The position numbers were made by a program, and so were the translations under genes. Positions 16,732 through 26,379 of a stretch of 64,000 nt of DNA are shown here, piece after piece (positions within the stretch are counted from its first letter, which is position 1; every line of letters begins with the position of its first letter). The DNA is from Necropsobacter massiliensis (lineage in GTDB: Bacteria > Pseudomonadota > Gammaproteobacteria > Enterobacterales > Pasteurellaceae), in assembly GCF_000827595.2 (NCBI RefSeq), contig NZ_LN776178.1, forward strand, positions 124,001 through 188,000. Direction: 5' to 3'. Under the pieces are notes generated by a model that was not told where the DNA came from, did no database searches, and saw only the letters and a list, made by a program, of their open reading frames with translations.

Positions 16732-17169
16732 TTTCTCATTTTAAATGGTTAAAAACCACTTAAAATGAGAAACGTAAAAAGAAAAGAGTTTGTATGCTTA
16801 AATAGTATTTGAAATTGCTTTAAATGCGGTTTAAATCGCTTAAATTTGATTTAAATTTTTGAAGTGATCCCAACGGTGCGCCTAAAATTATTTAAAGCAA
16901 GCGGGGAAAATTTAAACGTGGTTTGAACGGGTGGGCTTTTTAGGAACTTTTGCGGGTTTATTTAACATAATAAGGCTCTTTCTAGAACTTGAAAGAAACA
17001 AAAATATTTTTCGATTGGATAGATTTTAAACAGTTGGCAAAATTGCCTTTTTTCTTACTCTTCTCTTTTTTCCACTTAACCACTTTAAACCACTTAATTT
17101 ACCACTTAATTATTTTTCTTTATTTTCATATAGATAAGATAAAAAATCTTTAGTTAAGTGGAAAAGTGG
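16732..17169. repeat. Repeat-rich region between alpA and integrase, candidate origin
   Basis: This gene-free stretch (16638-17261) holds: a perfect 13-bp inverted repeat (TTTCTCATTTTAA, 16732-16744 and 16760-16772); four TTAAAT-type words at 16819, 16830, 16840 and 16850, spaced near one helical turn in AT-rich DNA; and an iteron array with CCACTTAA at 17072, 17090 and 17102, a CCACTTTAA variant at 17080, and inverted copies at 17154-17161 and 17164-17169. A further CCACTTAA is at 16756. This is the make-up of an iteron origin for the element's helicase. Confidence 0.55.
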
Positions 17170-17220
17170 AAAAAATTTTAAAAAGTTTTATAGAAAATGA
17201 TGAAAGGTGAGAATAAGGCG

Positions 17221-17246
17221 AAAAAAAAGGGCGATTGTTCGCCCTT
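17221..17246 (-). terminator. Terminator of the integrase gene
   Basis: On the minus strand AAGGGCGA, loop ACAA, TCGCCCTT and a run of T, 15 bp after the integrase stop. Confidence 0.9.
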
Positions 17247-17261
17247 GTTGGTGGTGGAAGA

Positions 17262-18476
17262 TTATCTCAAAAGGCTTGAGCCTTGTGCGCATTGCTCTAC
17301 ATAATCCGCCCATTTTTGCATTATTGCCTTGCGTTGCTCTAAGTAGGTGGCGTGGTTGTAGGCTAGGCTTACGTTCCCGCCTGTTTTGTGGGCTAGGCAA
17401 GCCTCTGCGTGTTCGTGGTTGGTGTTCTGTTCGGCTAAGTAAGTTCTAGCTAATCCCCGCAAGCCGTGGGCGGTTTGTCTGCCGGCGTAGCCCATTCGCT
17501 TTATAGCCATATTGGCGCTTGATGAACTCATAGGCGCGTGGTTATCACCATGTTTAGGGAATACATATTCAAAGCGCCCCGTTACTGGTTGCAAGGTTTC
17601 CAATAGTTGAACGGCTTGAGAAGATAGCGGAATAACGTGCACTTCTCTCGCTTTCATTCTTTCTGCCGGAATCGTCCATAATCGCTTATTTAAATCAATT
17701 TCCGACCATTGCGCCCCGCTTGCCTCGCCCGGTCTTGCCATAGTTAAAAGCTGAAACTGAATTAAAGCGCGGGTTTGTGGCTCAATCTTGGCTTGTGATA
17801 AGGCTTGCATAAATTCCGGTAATTCTTCACTTTTAATACGCGGGTTATTTTCTTTTTTGTGCTGTTTTAACGTTTTATTCATTCGTAAGCAAGGGTTAAA
17901 CGGAATAAGTCCACCGTTCACGGCATAGTTTAATATCTCATTAATGTAGCTCGCTAGACGGTTTGCCATGTCAATATTGTTACGCTGTTCTACGCGTTGT
18001 AGTGGGATTAGGGCTAGTGTGGGTACTATCTCACTAATTGGGTACGCGCCAATAAACGGGAAGATATGAAGGCGTAAGCTACTCCAATATTTATCTAATG
18101 TTTTCTTGGTTATCTCGCCTTGCTTCTTGGCGCGCCATTTTTCGGCTACAGCTAGGAAGGTATTAGCCTCGGCAAGCTCTAATTCTCGCGCTATGCGCGC
18201 CCTGTGCGTTTGCGGATCCACCCCTTGTGCAAGTAAAGCCCGCCATTCTTCTCGCTGTTGGCGCGCCTGTGCAAGCGTTATTTCAGGGTAATTGCCTACG
18301 GTTAAATTGGTGCGCTTCTTTGTGGTGGGGTGATAGTAGTTAAAAGTCCATGTTTTCGCCCCAGTGGGCTTAATCCGTAAGTGCAAGCCTTGCCCGTCTG
18401 ATAAATTATATTCTTTATCTTTTGGCTTTGCTCTTTCAACTTCTGTATTAGTTAAAGGCTTGGTAATACGTGGCAT
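17262..18476 (-). CDS. P4-type tyrosine integrase
   Basis: Site-specific recombinase for integration and excision of the satellite. From ATG 18476 it has 404 residues: the N-terminal DUF4102-like domain of P4 integrases (LSDGQGLHLRIKPTGAKTW), a core-binding domain, and the catalytic domain with Arg in LLTMARPGE (248), HGLR (His337, Arg340), His363 in CLAHK and the tyrosine in ATYLEQR (about 378). All key residues are present. A GTG at 18497 would add seven residues; the ATG has a GGGGGA site close by. The gene starts 44 bp from the right repeat. Confidence 0.93.
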   Translation of the reverse strand: MPRITKPLTNTEVERAKPKDKEYNLSDGQGLHLRIKPTGAKTWTFNYYHPTTKKRTNLTVGNYPEITLAQARQQREEWRALLAQGVDPQTHRARIARELELAEANTFLAVAEKWRAKKQGEITKKTLDKYWSSLRLHIFPFIGAYPISEIVPTLALIPLQRVEQRNNIDMANRLASYINEILNYAVNGGLIPFNPCLRMNKTLKQHKKENNPRIKSEELPEFMQALSQAKIEPQTRALIQFQLLTMARPGEASGAQWSEIDLNKRLWTIPAERMKAREVHVIPLSSQAVQLLETLQPVTGRFEYVFPKHGDNHAPMSSSSANMAIKRMGYAGRQTAHGLRGLARTYLAEQNTNHEHAEACLAHKTGGNVSLAYNHATYLEQRKAIMQKWADYVEQCAQGSSLLR

Positions 18477-18519
18477 AAATCCCCCATTTAGTAACACGAT
18501 TTCTTGTTACTATATCATG

Positions 18520-18542
18520 GTGTTACTAAACGTGTTACCAAA
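18520..18542. repeat. Right 23-bp direct repeat, candidate att site
   Basis: Identical to 11049-11071. Further TGTTAC words lie at 18504 and, inverted (GTAACA), at 18491, between the repeat and the integrase start, as expected for integrase binding sites or autoregulation. Confidence 0.65.
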
Positions 18543-18615
18543 ATTTGCGGTCAATATGATTTAGAATAAACCAAAATAAACGATTAAATTCACTAGAATG
18601 CGCTATTTTAGGCGT

Positions 18616-18643
18616 AAAAAAAGCAAGGTGATTTACCTTGCTT
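18616..18643 (-). terminator. Terminator of tRNA-Ala
   Basis: AAGCAAGGT / ACCTTGCTT stem (18621-18643) with a T run on the minus strand. It is intact, so the right end of the satellite must lie below about 18616. Confidence 0.88.
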
Positions 18644-18651
18644 TAGTGATT

Positions 18652-18727
<76 letters not shown>

Positions 18728-18812
18728 GAAATGCTGTTTGTGGCGCTATGATAAATTCCGCCAGTTAAGCTGTCAATATTAAATCGCAAATATTCGTTCG
18801 GCAGCCGAAATA

Positions 18813-20255
18813 TTAAGCGTTTTGTTGTTTGATAAAGTCAATGGCGCGCTGAATCCGTGCCAGCGTGCGTTCGCGCCCGATTGCCACCAGTGTCACGTCC
18901 ATAGACGGCGATTGTCCAGCGCCGGTGACGGCTACTCTTAGTGGCATGCCGACTTTCCCCATGCCGACGCCCAGTTCGGCGGCAGTTTGTTCAATGGCTT
19001 GGTGAGTGCTGTGCAAATCCCAGAGCTCAAGTGCGGTCAGTTTTTCTTGTACTTTTTGCAACGGTGCGATAGCAGCAGATTTAAAGTGTTTTTTCACCGC
19101 ACTTTCATCGAAATGGTCAAAATCTTCAAAGAAATAACGGCTTGTGGCAGCCATCTCTTTTAAGGTTTTACAACGTTCCGCTAGCATATTGACAATCTCT
19201 GTCAGCGCCGGACCGTTTGTGGTGTCGATGCCTTGATCCTGATAGTGCCAGGCAAGGTGCTGCGCCACATAGGCAGGATCTAGCGTGCGCAGATAGTGCT
19301 GGTTCAGCCATTGCAATTTTTCTGTATTGAAAGCACTGGCGGATTTGCTGACGGAATGTAAATCAAACAGCTCGATCATTTCTGTGCGGCTGAAAATTTC
19401 CTGATCGCCATGTCCCCAGCCCAGACGCACTAAATAATTGACCAGCGCTTCCGGCAGATAGCCGTCGTCACGATATTGCATGACGCTGACTGCACCGTGG
19501 CGTTTAGACAGTTTTTGACCGTCGTCACCGAGGATCATGGACACGTGAGCGTAAGTCGGAATCGGCGCGCCCAATGCCTGCAAAATATTAATCTGGCGCG
19601 GTGTGTTGTTAATGTGATCTTCGCCGCGTACCACGTGCGTAATGCCCATATCCCAGTCATCGACGACGACGCAGAAGTTATAAGTCGGTGAGCCGTCGGT
19701 ACGGCGGATAATCAGATCATCCAGTTCGCTGTTGCTGATTTCAATTCGCCCGCGCACGGCATCTTCAAACACGACAGAACCTTCCGTCGGGTTTTTGAAG
19801 CGCACTACATGTGGTTCGTCCGCCGAATGGCTGTGATCATTGAGGCAATGGCGGTCATAGCGCGGTTTTTCTTTATGTTGTTCTTGCGTATGGCGTAATT
19901 GTTCCAGACGTTCTTTCGAGCAATAACAGCGGTAGGCGAGACCTTGCTCCAGCATTTGATCGATCACTTGATTATAGCGCTCAAACCGCTTGGTCTGATA
20001 ATAAGGGCCGTGTTCCCAGCTCAGATCCAGCCATGCCATGCCTTCTAAAATCGCTTGTGTGGCTTGCGGGGTTGAGCGTTCCAAATCCGTATCTTCGATA
20101 CGCAGCACGAATTCGCCCTGATTGTGTTTGGCATAAAGCCAAGAATACAGCGCGGTTCTTGCGCCGCCGACGTGTAAATAGCCGGTCGGGCTTGGTGCGA
20201 AGCGGGTGCGCACTTTAACATTCGGATCTAATTCAAATAGGGATTCTGATTTCAT
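18813..20255 (-). CDS. gltX: Glutamyl-tRNA synthetase
   Basis: Class I aminoacyl-tRNA synthetase charging tRNA-Glu. The HIGH-like motif is in [20 protein letters not shown] and the KMSKS-like motif is KLSKRHG. From ATG 20255 it has 480 residues, the usual Haemophilus length. The frame is open to 20333, but the ATG at 20255 has an AAAGG site and gives the usual N-terminus before the [10 protein letters not shown] block. A cysteine cluster (CYC...H-C type, [10 protein letters not shown] and RHCLNDH) suggests the bacterial zinc knuckle. Confidence 0.97.
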   Translation of the reverse strand: MKSESLFELDPNVKVRTRFAPSPTGYLHVGGARTALYSWLYAKHNQGEFVLRIEDTDLERSTPQATQAILEGMAWLDLSWEHGPYYQTKRFERYNQVIDQMLEQGLAYRCYCSKERLEQLRHTQEQHKEKPRYDRHCLNDHSHSADEPHVVRFKNPTEGSVVFEDAVRGRIEISNSELDDLIIRRTDGSPTYNFCVVVDDWDMGITHVVRGEDHINNTPRQINILQALGAPIPTYAHVSMILGDDGQKLSKRHGAVSVMQYRDDGYLPEALVNYLVRLGWGHGDQEIFSRTEMIELFDLHSVSKSASAFNTEKLQWLNQHYLRTLDPAYVAQHLAWHYQDQGIDTTNGPALTEIVNMLAERCKTLKEMAATSRYFFEDFDHFDESAVKKHFKSAAIAPLQKVQEKLTALELWDLHSTHQAIEQTAAELGVGMGKVGMPLRVAVTGAGQSPSMDVTLVAIGRERTLARIQRAIDFIKQQNA

Positions 20256-20382
20256 TATATTGCCTTTGTTTTGCCTGAAAATAAATGAGCAATATTGTAC
20301 TATGACTTTACCCGTCGCACGATAGAAAATCAAAATTTATGCCTATTTTTACGTCGATTGGGCGAAATTATGTAAAAATCTG

Positions 20383-20410
20383 TTGACTGTCATGCCATAA
20401 CACTTATAAT
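20383..20410 (+). promoter_or_regulatory. Promoter of the tRNA-Val cluster
   Basis: TTGACT (20383-20388) and TATAAT (20405-20410) with a 16-bp spacer, 17 bp before the first tRNA-Val. Confidence 0.82.
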
Positions 20411-20427
20411 GCCACTCCACAACATAA

Positions 20428-20503
20428 GGGCGATTAGCTCAGTTGGGAGAGCACCTCCCTTACAAGGAGGGGGTCACTGGTTCGAGACCGGTATCGCCCA
20501 CCA
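20428..20503 (+). tRNA. tRNA-Val (TAC), copy 1
   Basis: 76 nt with encoded CCA; acceptor GGGCGAT / ATCGCCC, anticodon loop CTTACAA (TAC), T-loop GTTCGAGAC. Identical to the next two copies. Confidence 0.97.
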
Positions 20504-20542
20504 CTTTTTTAGTGGCTTATGTTGTGATGCTTAAACTGACGA

Positions 20543-20618
20543 GGGCGATTAGCTCAGTTGGGAGAGCACCTCCCTTACAAGGAGGGGGTCACTGGTTCGA
20601 GACCGGTATCGCCCACCA
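20543..20618 (+). tRNA. tRNA-Val (TAC), copy 2
   Basis: Identical 76-nt sequence to copy 1, after a 39-bp spacer. Confidence 0.97.
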
Positions 20619-20696
20619 CTCTCAGTTTAATTTCCCATTTGATGTGTCGAACATCAAAACCGATAGTCAAAAGACATTTGTCTAAAGACCGTTGTC

Positions 20697-20772
20697 GGGC
20701 GATTAGCTCAGTTGGGAGAGCACCTCCCTTACAAGGAGGGGGTCACTGGTTCGAGACCGGTATCGCCCACCA
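20697..20772 (+). tRNA. tRNA-Val (TAC), copy 3
   Basis: Identical 76-nt sequence, after a 78-bp unrelated spacer. The three copies are tandem and likely one transcript. Confidence 0.97.
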
Positions 20773-20860
20773 CTCACTTCAATCTCATTTCAGAATAATC
20801 TTGTTATTTATCAATAAACTGGTAAAGTACGCACAGTTGTCTGTTAGTTTAGGTGTATCA

Positions 20861-21649
20861 ATGAATAAACCTGTCAAATATGAAAATCTGATTTTGCTCA
20901 GTAACGGCTTGCTGCGTTTGACCGGCAATATCGTCAAAATGCTCAGCTATCCGTTTCATCTGCTTTTTCCGAAAACGCGTTTTACTATTCCCGAATTCAG
21001 TCCGGCGAAACGAAAATCCGCACAACACGGCAAGATCAACCGCACTATCTGGCAAACCAATTACAGCAATAAAGTGACCTTGCCGGTGTATTGCAATTAC
21101 CTGCTCAACCGTGTGCTGGCGCTGAGTTATGATTATCGTTATGTTAGCACCGAAGCGCGTGCCGAGTATATCAAAGCCAATGCGGATACGCGTACTTTCG
21201 AGGCATACGGCAAGTTGACCGACGGTGCGGCGCAGGCGGATTTCTGGCGGATTTTTACCCTGTATCATGAAGGTGGCGTATATATGGATATTGACGGGCA
21301 TCTGGTTTGGTGTCTGTCGTCAATTATTGAGCCGGCAGATAGCGAAGTGGTAATTACCCGCCGCGATAAGTACACCAATTTCTTTTTGGCCGCAGCGAAA
21401 GGCAGTTCGTTTCTGAAAGATACGTTGGATATTATTATTGATAATATTGAGCAACGTCGCATTGACGGCGGCGTGTTCTGTCTGACCGGACCGGATACCC
21501 TAAATCAGGCGCTGGCGGGCAAGCGGGTCAATGCCAGACGGGATAAATTAACTTGTTCACAAGGGACGTTTACCAACGAATATTTTCAGTATATGGATAA
21601 AAAACGCGGTAAATGGAATCACGCCAAAAATGAAGATTTGTTGAAATAG
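20861..21649 (+). CDS. GT32-like glycosyltransferase
   Basis: A 262-residue protein of the DXD glycosyltransferase sugar-binding (GT32, OCH1-like/capsular polysaccharide synthesis) type. It has IWQTNY near the N-terminus, the region [20 protein letters not shown] with the DID metal motif, and the late GPDTLNQAL block. Such enzymes transfer a hexose to lipooligosaccharide or capsule; the acceptor is not known. The frame runs upstream through two tRNA genes, so the ATG at 20861 is taken as the start, though its ribosome site is weak. Confidence 0.85.
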   Translation: MNKPVKYENLILLSNGLLRLTGNIVKMLSYPFHLLFPKTRFTIPEFSPAKRKSAQHGKINRTIWQTNYSNKVTLPVYCNYLLNRVLALSYDYRYVSTEARAEYIKANADTRTFEAYGKLTDGAAQADFWRIFTLYHEGGVYMDIDGHLVWCLSSIIEPADSEVVITRRDKYTNFFLAAAKGSSFLKDTLDIIIDNIEQRRIDGGVFCLTGPDTLNQALAGKRVNARRDKLTCSQGTFTNEYFQYMDKKRGKWNHAKNEDLLK

Positions 21650-21721
21650 CGTGGTAAAGTGCGGTCGAAAATAGGCGAATTTTCGGCCGATAAATTAACG
21701 GCGATAAACTTAGTTTACCGA

Positions 21722-21748
21722 GCGGACTGTGATGTCCGCCTATTTTTT
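21722..21748 (+). terminator. Terminator after the glycosyltransferase
   Basis: GCGGAC, 6-nt loop, GTCCGC, then a T-rich tail. Confidence 0.8.
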
Positions 21749-21836
21749 GAAATTTAACGAATTGTATTGATGTTATAAGAAAAAAACGTCAAAAATTTTT
21801 ACCGCACTTTTGGCATCTATTATCTGCTTACACCGA

Positions 21837-22982
21837 TTATCCGCAAAAATGGCTAATCAGTTTGGTCAGCAGAGCATTAGTCGGCTGAATAAATTCGGCG
21901 GAAAGGTATTCGTCCGGCTGATGCGCCTGTTCAATTGAACCGGGGCCCAGTACCAATGTCGGGCAGAGTTGCTGAATAAACGGTGCCTCGGTACAGTAAT
22001 TGACTGCCTCACATGTTTCTCCCAGCAGTTTTTCCACCACTTGCACGATCTGCGCCGAATGTTCGCATTCATAACCCGGTGTCGGTTCGTGTAAGGCACG
22101 GATACTGATTAAATCTCCCCATTGTTCAAACATCGGGGTGAGTTTTTCGCGCAGCATTTCATCAAGATCTTCTAAGCGCATATGCGGCAGCGGGCGAATA
22201 TCAAAATGCAGTTCACAGCAGGCGCAAATCCGATTGACCGCATCGCCGCCGTGAATCGCGCCGAAATTCATGCTTGGATAAGGAATATCAAAGGCGGCGT
22301 GATGGTAGTTCGCTTTCAACTCATTGCGCATTTGCATTAAATAACCGGTGGCCTCGTGCATTAATTCGATGGCATTGATGCCTTTGTCCGGGTCGCTGGA
22401 ATGCCCGGTTTTGCCGGTAATTCGCAGTGCTTGACCAATGTGTCCTTTATGAGCGCGTACCGGTTTGAGGGATGTGGGTTCGCCGATAATGGCGCAGTCG
22501 GGGCGGATTTTGCTATGCTTACTGAAAGTTCTGGCGCCGATCAATGTGGTTTCTTCATCGGCGGTCGCTAGAATTCGCAGCGGTTTAGTCAGTTTGTTCA
22601 GTTCAATATTGCGGATTGCATCCAGCACAAAGGCGAAAAAGCCTTTCATATCGGCGCTGCCCAGCCCGTAAAATCTGCTGTTTTTTTCCGTCAACTTAAA
22701 CGGATCATAATTCCAGCGTCCCTGATCGAAAGGCACGGTATCCGTATGCCCCGCCAGCAGCAGTCCACCTTCGCCGGTACCGTAAGTGGCGAGTAAATTG
22801 AATTTGTTGCGACTGCCTTCAACCGGTATGATGTCGGTATTGAACCCCAGATTATGCAACCAGTCGGCCAGCAGTTCAATCAGCGCTTGATTGGATTGAT
22901 CGGATGAGGCATCGACGCTGCTGATCGTCGGCAGGGCAATTAAGCGAGAATACATCTCAAGAAATGGCGGCAGCTTTTTCAT
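21837..22982 (-). CDS. argE: Acetylornithine deacetylase
   Basis: M20 metallohydrolase that removes acetate from N-acetylornithine in arginine synthesis. It has 381 residues; metal ligands are seen in [11 protein letters not shown] and [10 protein letters not shown], the catalytic Glu pair in ATADEETTL, and the dimer-domain His in [10 protein letters not shown]. Divergent from argCBH with a shared ArgR operator, so it is under arginine repression. Confidence 0.95.
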   Translation of the reverse strand: MKKLPPFLEMYSRLIALPTISSVDASSDQSNQALIELLADWLHNLGFNTDIIPVEGSRNKFNLLATYGTGEGGLLLAGHTDTVPFDQGRWNYDPFKLTEKNSRFYGLGSADMKGFFAFVLDAIRNIELNKLTKPLRILATADEETTLIGARTFSKHSKIRPDCAIIGEPTSLKPVRAHKGHIGQALRITGKTGHSSDPDKGINAIELMHEATGYLMQMRNELKANYHHAAFDIPYPSMNFGAIHGGDAVNRICACCELHFDIRPLPHMRLEDLDEMLREKLTPMFEQWGDLISIRALHEPTPGYECEHSAQIVQVVEKLLGETCEAVNYCTEAPFIQQLCPTLVLGPGSIEQAHQPDEYLSAEFIQPTNALLTKLISHFCG

Positions 22983-23015
22983 TTGTGTTATCCTATAAAC
23001 AAATAAACGTTGATC

Positions 23016-23054
23016 TGTGATTAATTATGCATAATAATAGCATAATTAATCAAA
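23016..23054. promoter_or_regulatory. Double ARG box (ArgR operator)
   Basis: Two ARG boxes, TGATTAATTATGCA (23018-23031) and AGCATAATTAATCA (23039-23052), whose centres are exactly 21 bp apart, the spacing needed for hexameric ArgR. Together they form a 13-bp-arm dyad in the argE-argC gap. Confidence 0.9.
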
Positions 23055-23093
23055 TATGACTGGTTTATCGTTAATTATAAGGCACAATGTACT

Positions 23094-24101
23094 ATGCAGA
23101 AAGCGATTATTATCGGCGCAAGCGGTTATACCGGAGCTGAACTTGCGCGTATTCTTGCCTCTCACCCTGAATTTGAACTGAACGGCTTATATGTTTCCGC
23201 CGCCAGTCAGGATGCAAACAAACCCATTTCTTCTCTTTATCCGCACCTGAAACACATTGCCGATTTACCCTTGCGTCCGTTGGAAGAGGATTTAGCACCA
23301 CTGGCGCAGGCTAATGATCTGGTTTTTCTGGCGACAGCGCACGAGGTCAGTCATAATTTGGCGCCGATCTTTTTACAGAATAACTGCAAAGTGTTTGATT
23401 TATCTGGCGCATTTCGAGTAAATAATGCTGATTTTTACCCGCACTATTATGGTTTTGCGCATCAGTATCCGGAATTGCTGGAAAATGCGGTTTACGGTTT
23501 GGCGGAATGGAATGCGGATGCCGTTAGAAACGCGGATTTGGTGGCGCTGCCCGGATGTTATCCGACCGTTTCGCAGTTGTGCCTAAAACCGTTGATTGAG
23601 CGCAACCTGTTGGATGTCTCCTATTTGCCGGTGATTAATGCGGTCAGCGGGGTCAGCGGTGCGGGACGGAAAGCGTCTTTAACCTCCAGTTTTTGTGAAG
23701 TCAGCTTAAATCCTTACGGCGTGTTTAATCACCGTCATCAGCCGGAAATCGCCGCCCATTTGGGAACGGAAGTGATTTTTACGCCGCATCTGGGGAATTT
23801 TAAACGTGGCATTCTGGCGACGATTACGGCGAAACTGCAATCCGATGTATATAATGAGCATATCCGTGCCGCTTATCGCGATGCTTATCAACACAAACCG
23901 CTGGTGCGCGTTTACGAGGAAGGCTTGCCGAGCATTAAAGCGGTGGAATTTACCCCTTATTGCGATATCGGTTTTGTCGGTAAAGACGGTTATATCGTTA
24001 TCGCCGGTGCGGAAGATAACTTGCTCAAAGGCGCAGCGGCGCAGGCGGTGCAATGTGCCAATATTCGTTATGGTTTTGAAGAAACATTAGGCTTAATGTA
24101 G
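23094..24101 (+). CDS. argC: N-acetyl-gamma-glutamyl-phosphate reductase
   Basis: NADPH-dependent third step of arginine synthesis. It has 335 residues. The Rossmann motif is [17 protein letters not shown], the catalytic cysteine lies in ALPGCYPT and the catalytic His is in the HRHQPEI block. First gene of argCBH, divergent from argE. Confidence 0.97.
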   Translation: MQKAIIIGASGYTGAELARILASHPEFELNGLYVSAASQDANKPISSLYPHLKHIADLPLRPLEEDLAPLAQANDLVFLATAHEVSHNLAPIFLQNNCKVFDLSGAFRVNNADFYPHYYGFAHQYPELLENAVYGLAEWNADAVRNADLVALPGCYPTVSQLCLKPLIERNLLDVSYLPVINAVSGVSGAGRKASLTSSFCEVSLNPYGVFNHRHQPEIAAHLGTEVIFTPHLGNFKRGILATITAKLQSDVYNEHIRAAYRDAYQHKPLVRVYEEGLPSIKAVEFTPYCDIGFVGKDGYIVIAGAEDNLLKGAAAQAVQCANIRYGFEETLGLM

Positions 24102-24110
24102 GGAAATGGA

Positions 24111-24884
24111 ATGAGACCTTTAGTCATTAAACTGGGCGGCGTGCTGCTGGATACGCCGGCGGCAATGGAAAATCTGTTTACGGCGCTGGCGGATTATCAG
24201 CGTAATTTCGACCGCCCTTTATTGATTGTACACGGTGGCGGCTGTGTGGTGGACGAATTAATGGGTCGCTTGCAACTGCCGGTGAAAAAGAAAAACGGGC
24301 TGCGTGTTACACCGCATGATCAAATTGATGTGATTGTCGGTGCACTGGCGGGCATTGCCAATAAAACGCTAATTGCGCAGGCGACTAAATTTAAACTGAA
24401 CCCGGTCGGACTGTGTTTGGCGGACGGTAATCTGACCCGTGCCGCGCAGTTTGACCCTGAACTGGGGCATGTAGCGACGGTCGTGGCGCGTAATCCGGCG
24501 CTGTTGAATACGCTGTTGGGCGAGGCATTTTTGCCGATTATCAGTTCGATTGCAGTGGATGATAACGGGCTGCTGATGAATGTTAATGCCGATCAGGCGG
24601 CGACGGCGATTGCGGCGCTGATCGACGCGGATTTAGTGATGTTGTCCGATGTGGACGGCGTGCTGGACGGCGACAAGCGCCTGATCGCCCAACTGAACGG
24701 TGCGCAAATTGATCGCTTGATTGAAGACGGTATTATAACCGACGGAATGAGCGTAAAAGTTAATGCAGCGCTGGATGCGGCGAAGATTCTCAACCGCGGT
24801 GTAGATATTGCAAACTGGAAATATGCGGAAAAACTGACCGCACTTTTCGGCGGCGAGATCATCGGCACGCGCATTAATCCGTAA
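24111..24884 (+). CDS. argB: Acetylglutamate kinase
   Basis: Amino acid kinase that phosphorylates N-acetylglutamate, 257 residues. It has the N-terminal [14 protein letters not shown] lysine/glycine loop, [11 protein letters not shown] and the nucleotide block [14 protein letters not shown]. Nine bases after argC. Its length is of the short, arginine-insensitive enterobacterial type, so control is probably by ArgR only. Confidence 0.96.
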   Translation: MRPLVIKLGGVLLDTPAAMENLFTALADYQRNFDRPLLIVHGGGCVVDELMGRLQLPVKKKNGLRVTPHDQIDVIVGALAGIANKTLIAQATKFKLNPVGLCLADGNLTRAAQFDPELGHVATVVARNPALLNTLLGEAFLPIISSIAVDDNGLLMNVNADQAATAIAALIDADLVMLSDVDGVLDGDKRLIAQLNGAQIDRLIEDGIITDGMSVKVNAALDAAKILNRGVDIANWKYAEKLTALFGGEIIGTRINP

Positions 24885-24936
24885 GGCGACGGGCGTGCGC
24901 GGGTATTGGATAACAAGCAAGGATAAAGGAAATAGT

Positions 24937-26310
24937 ATGGCACTTTGGGGTGGACGTTTTACACAAGCGGCGGATAAGCGGTTTAAAAATTTCAACGATT
25001 CGCTGCGTTTTGATTATCGTTTGGCGGAGCAGGATATTGAAGGCTCTATCGGCTGGTCGAAAGCGCTGGTCGGTGTCGGTGTATTAAGCGAGCAGGAACA
25101 ACGCCAGCTGGAAAATGCATTGCAGCAGTTATTGCTGGAAGTGCGGTCGAATCCGCAGGCAATTTTGCAGGATGATGCGGAAGATATTCACAGCTGGGTG
25201 GAAAGCAAACTGATTGATAAAGTCGGTAATCTGGGCAAAAAGCTGCATACCGGTCGCAGCCGCAATGATCAAGTGGCGCTGGATATTAAAATGTGGTGCA
25301 AACAGCGAGTTACCGAGTTACAGCACTCGGTACGCGCTTTGCAGCGTAAACTGGTGGAAACCGCAGAACGTAATCAACAGGCGGTAATGCCGGGTTATAC
25401 CCATTTACAGCGCGCCCAGCCGATTACCTTTGCGCACTGGTGCATGGCTTATGTGGAAATGCTGGAACGTGACTATTCCCGCTTAACCGATGCTTATCAG
25501 CGCATGAACACTTGCCCGTTGGGCAGCGGCGCGTTGGCGGGAACCGCCTATGCAGTGGATCGCGAGCAGTTGGCGCACGGCTTAGGCTTTGCGGCGGCAA
25601 CGCGCAACAGCTTAGACAGCGTGTCTGATCGCGATCATATTATCGAATTATTATCTGCCGCCGCGTTAAGCATGGTGCACCTTTCTCGTTTTGCCGAAGA
25701 TATGATTATTTTTAACAGCGGTGAAGCGGATTTCGTCGAATTGTCCGATCGCGTGACTTCCGGCTCTTCTCTGATGCCGCAAAAGAAAAATCCGGACGCC
25801 TGCGAATTAATCCGCGGTAAAACCGGTCGGGTTGCCGGTGCGCTGAGTGCCATGCTGATGACGCTAAAAGGGCTGCCGCTGGCTTATAACAAGGATATGC
25901 AGGAAGACAAAGAAGGTATTTTTGACGCATTGGACAGCTGGCAGGATTGTCTGGATATGGCAGCGTTCGTGCTGGAAGATATTAAAGTGAATACGGAACG
26001 CAGCAAAGAAGCGGCGCTGAAAGGTTATTCCAATGCCACCGAACTGGCGGATTATCTGGTGGCGAAAGGTGTGCCGTTCCGAGATTCTCATCATATTGTG
26101 GGCGAAACCGTGGTGTATGCGATTAAGGCGCACAAAGGGTTGGAAGATCTCAGCCTGGAGGAGTTTCGTCGTTTTAGTGCGGTGGTTGATGAGGACGTGT
26201 ATGCGATCCTATCCTTACAATCCTGTCTGGATAAACGTTGTGCGAAAGGCGGTGTTTCGCCGCTGCGCGTTGCAGAAGCGATTGCAGAAACGAAAGCTCG
26301 ACTGAAATAA
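24937..26310 (+). CDS. argH: Argininosuccinate lyase
   Basis: Last step of arginine synthesis: cleaves argininosuccinate to arginine and fumarate. It has 457 residues from ATG 24937, which has AAGG/AAAGG sites upstream and gives the standard MALWGGRF start. The fumarase/lyase signature [12 protein letters not shown] is present, as are [10 protein letters not shown] and TPHLQRAQP-type blocks (YTHLQRAQP). argG is not in the operon. Confidence 0.97.
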   Translation: MALWGGRFTQAADKRFKNFNDSLRFDYRLAEQDIEGSIGWSKALVGVGVLSEQEQRQLENALQQLLLEVRSNPQAILQDDAEDIHSWVESKLIDKVGNLGKKLHTGRSRNDQVALDIKMWCKQRVTELQHSVRALQRKLVETAERNQQAVMPGYTHLQRAQPITFAHWCMAYVEMLERDYSRLTDAYQRMNTCPLGSGALAGTAYAVDREQLAHGLGFAAATRNSLDSVSDRDHIIELLSAAALSMVHLSRFAEDMIIFNSGEADFVELSDRVTSGSSLMPQKKNPDACELIRGKTGRVAGALSAMLMTLKGLPLAYNKDMQEDKEGIFDALDSWQDCLDMAAFVLEDIKVNTERSKEAALKGYSNATELADYLVAKGVPFRDSHHIVGETVVYAIKAHKGLEDLSLEEFRRFSAVVDEDVYAILSLQSCLDKRCAKGGVSPLRVAEAIAETKARLK

Positions 26311-26319
26311 GGGTGAGAT

Positions 26320-26365
26320 AAAAAGTGCGGTGAAAAAAACGATTGAATTTTTCACCGCACTTTTT
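26320..26365. terminator. Uptake-signal pair between argH and tetR
   Basis: Facing uptake signals with an 18-bp stem (26320-26337 and 26348-26365) and T/A tails; a terminator for the convergent argH and TetR genes. Confidence 0.85.
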
Positions 26366-26379
26366 CTATGTATTTTTAT

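Larger units (their letters stand above)
11049..18542. mobile_element. Integrated P4-like phage satellite carrying capsid genes
   Basis: About 7.5 kb between two identical 23-bp repeats. All genes are on the minus strand, in order from the right: tyrosine integrase, AlpA regulator, RNA-immunity leader with Icd-like protein, a 106-residue ORF, D5/P4-type helicase, structured RNA, Mor-family activator, capsid protease/scaffold, major capsid protein. The replication half copies the gene order of phage P4. The packaging half holds only head-shell functions; no terminase, portal, tail, lysis or holin gene is seen. Neighbours (tonB; tRNA-Ala and gltX) are host genes. Confidence 0.85.

Noticed and set aside
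17030-17055. Plus-strand terminator GGCAAAATTGCC with T run
   Set aside because: Only a four-bp stem can form around a usable loop; too weak to call.
20428-20772. CRISPR-like array of three ~76-bp repeats
   Set aside because: The repeats are complete tRNA-Val genes with a shared promoter; spacers differ in length.
20558-20860. A 363-residue protein reading from tRNA-Val copy 2 into the glycosyltransferase
   Set aside because: The first 101 codons run through two tRNA genes; only the part from ATG 20861 looks like protein.
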